This document shows positions 5,470 to 5,964 of a stretch of DNA of 5,964 nt, piece by piece (the first letter of the stretch is position 1; each line of letters begins with the position of its first letter). The position numbers and the translations under genes are program-made. Origin of the DNA: SIG588 sp045654545 (GTDB lineage: Bacteria; Bacillota; Clostridia; Oscillospirales; Acutalibacteraceae); the NCBI GenBank assembly GCA_045654545.1, contig JAZONO010000082.1, forward strand, positions 1-5,964, in the 5' to 3' direction. The notes below the pieces were generated by a model, which worked only from the letters and a program-made list of their open reading frames with translations, was not told the origin of the DNA and searched no databases.

Positions 5470-5634
5470 GCAACACAATCAGAATATGTTACAAAAGACC
5501 CAGCGAACCACATTTTTACCTCTTGGTAAAAATGTGGGCTCTTTCGTGTGGTCCGCTGGACGGTAACGAGATTGTGTTGCAGCAATTGGAGCTCGCGTTT
5601 TTCGTGCGCGGCTTCGGCTGCGCACTTTTTTATT
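5470..5634 (+). ncRNA. Structured leader or small RNA of unknown family, ending in an intrinsic terminator
   Basis: Several helices nest in one another. P1 is GCAACACAATC (5470-5480) with GATTGTGTTGC (5570-5580), 11 bp. P2 is UGUUAC (5487-5492) with GUAACG (5563-5568), 6 bp with one U-G. P3 is CCAGCG (5500-5505) with CGCTGG (5554-5559), 6 bp. P4 is CCACATTTTTACC (5508-5520) with GGTAAAAATGTGG (5525-5537), 13 bp with loop TCTT. Unpaired purine-rich joints (AGAAUA, AAAAGAC) lie between P1, P2 and P3. A promoter fires at the P1 start, and a terminator closes the unit at 5604-5634, so a transcript of about 165 bases is expected. It sits directly before the AbrB-like gene. I compared it by eye with common riboswitches, T-boxes, 6S RNA, 4.5S RNA and retron RNAs and found no match. 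It may be a cis-regulatory leader or an independent small RNA. Confidence 0.7.
5604..5634 (+). terminator. Intrinsic terminator upstream of the AbrB-like gene (attenuator candidate)
   Basis: GTGCGCGGC (5604-5612) pairs with GCTGCGCAC (5617-5625) in 9 pairs (one G-U), closed by the very stable C(UUCG)G tetraloop, and is followed by TTTTTT (5626-5631) and ATT. The ribosome binding site of the next gene (5638-5644) begins only a few bases later, and there is no room for another promoter, so that gene depends on read-through. Confidence 0.92.
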
Positions 5635-5650
5635 GTCGGAGGGGCTTCAC

Positions 5651-5824
5651 ATGAAAAAGAAAGAATATGGGTTTCTGCGTCCAGTGGATACACTCGGACG
5701 TCTCGTCATTCCCTGTGACCTGCGAGAACAGTATGGCTTTTTCCCGAATGAGAAGGTGCTGTTGATTCCGCAAGAGGACGGTGTTATGATAAAACCGTAT
5801 AAAGAAGACAAACAAGAACTATAA
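5651..5824 (+). CDS. Small SpoVT/AbrB-domain DNA-binding protein
   Basis: A 57-residue protein made up almost wholly of one swapped-hairpin AbrB/SpoVT DNA-binding domain: GFLRPVDTLGRLVIPCDLRE (7-26), then FFPNEKVLLIPQEDGVMIKPY (30-50), and a charged tail. The R-x-V-D-x-L-G-R-x-V-I-P core is the family signature. Such proteins dimerise through the domain and bind DNA as transition-state, sporulation or antitoxin-type regulators. B. subtilis AbrB and SpoVT are longer (roughly 95 and 180 residues) and have a C-terminal multimerisation or GAF part that is absent here. ATG 5651 follows GGAGGGG (5638-5644) at 6 bases; an in-frame TTG at 5633 lies in the terminator tail. It follows a long structured leader ending in a terminator. 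No toxin gene is visible beside it, so an antitoxin role is not supported. Targets are unknown; autoregulation is plausible. Confidence 0.88.
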   Translation: MKKKEYGFLRPVDTLGRLVIPCDLREQYGFFPNEKVLLIPQEDGVMIKPYKEDKQEL

Positions 5825-5876
5825 GAAAAACCACCCGTCTTATGGGAGTTGCGAATGGGGATCGGAGATGGAATTC
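5825..5876. other. Short intergenic stretch without recognisable features
   Basis: Between the AbrB-like stop codon and the compound palindrome I see no promoter, ribosome binding site, hairpin with T tail or coding frame on either strand. No clear terminator for the AbrB-like gene is present unless the following repeat serves as one. Confidence 0.5.
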
Positions 5877-5936
5877 TTCCCCTGCCTCCCCTTGTCAGGG
5901 GAGGTGGATTCGCCAAAGGCGAATCCGGAGGGGTAG
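5877..5936. repeat. Compound palindromic repeat (REP/MITE-like)
   Basis: Two adjacent hairpins, CCTCCCCT (5885-5892) with AGGGGAGG (5897-5904), and GGATTCGCC (5906-5914) with GGCGAATCC (5918-5926), are enclosed by an outer helix CCCCT (5879-5883) with AGGGG (5929-5933). Together they make a three-way cruciform. The pattern (CCTCCCC, short loop, GGGGAGG, then a variable hairpin, then GGAGGGG) resembles a repeat that I recall as common between genes of Oscillospirales. It is non-coding, has no transposase, and lacks a T tail. Multi-copy status is inferred. Confidence 0.65.
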
Positions 5937-5964
5937 TCTATCGAGAGTTCGTGTTATTTCACTA

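Noticed and set aside
5546..5565. T-box-like sequence (TGGTCCGC resembling TGGTACCGC)
   Set aside because: It lacks the conserved T-box core by more than one base, is not placed in an antiterminator, and no amino-acid or tRNA synthetase gene follows.
5470..5580. Retron msr-msd RNA, because of inverted repeats at both ends of a folded RNA
   Set aside because: The following gene is an AbrB-like protein, not a reverse transcriptase, and a standard intrinsic terminator follows. Nothing else of a retron is present.
5470..5634. 6S RNA
   Set aside because: The overall rod shape with bubbles is suggestive, but 6S RNA normally pairs its 5' and 3' ends and is longer. Here a separate terminator hairpin lies outside the closing helix, and I do not see a typical large central bubble.
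4308..5693. Long minus-strand open frame (461 codons) across the sugar isomerase and RNA locus
   Set aside because: It crosses two terminators, a promoter and the sugar isomerase gene, and its translation is low-complexity His/Arg-rich shadow sequence.

Overview
The window looks like chromosomal DNA of a spore-forming member of the Clostridia, most likely an Oscillospirales/Ruminococcaceae-type gut or anaerobic bacterium. The grounds are a calcium-binding dockerin tail, a PdaA-type spore-cortex deacetylase, a SpoVT/AbrB-type small regulator, strong GGAGG-type ribosome binding sites, SigA-like promoters with 17-base spacers, and GC-rich palindromic intergenic repeats of a kind I associate with such genomes. 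The genus cannot be named from this sequence.

Layout from left to right. (1) Bases 1-169 are the 3' end of a plus-strand gene ending in a two-repeat type I dockerin. (2) A consensus promoter lies across its stop codon and drives a family 2 glycosyltransferase (229-1188, plus). (3) A hairpin terminator at 1201-1237 separates it from a convergent minus-strand pair, galE (3087-2074) followed by a PdaA-like muramic-acid de-N-acetylase (2030-1239). A 15-bp intercistronic hairpin contains the ribosome binding site of the second gene. (4) Back-to-back promoters at 3117-3185 drive galE leftward and dinB (Y-family DNA polymerase IV, 3220-4419) rightward. (5) A separate promoter serves a xylose-isomerase-like TIM-barrel sugar phosphate isomerase/epimerase (4500-5273), which ends at a strong terminator. 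(6) Bases 5274-5650 contain no protein gene. They hold a REP-like palindrome, a promoter, a highly folded RNA beginning at the predicted transcription start (about 5470-5580) and an intrinsic terminator with a UUCG loop. Directly after these comes a 57-residue SpoVT/AbrB-domain protein (5651-5824). (7) A compound palindromic repeat (5877-5933) lies close to the right end.

The genes do not form one pathway. Envelope and sugar functions (glycosyltransferase, UDP-galactose epimerase, peptidoglycan deacetylase, sugar isomerase) sit beside a translesion polymerase, and most transcription units have their own promoter. The most interesting part is the right end. Four promoters in the window have short leaders of about 25 bases, but the AbrB-like gene has a leader of roughly 180 bases with a closed multi-helix fold, competing helices and a terminator just before its ribosome binding site. 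This is the architecture of a riboswitch or attenuator, or of a small RNA with read-through into a regulator gene. I could not match it to a known RNA family.
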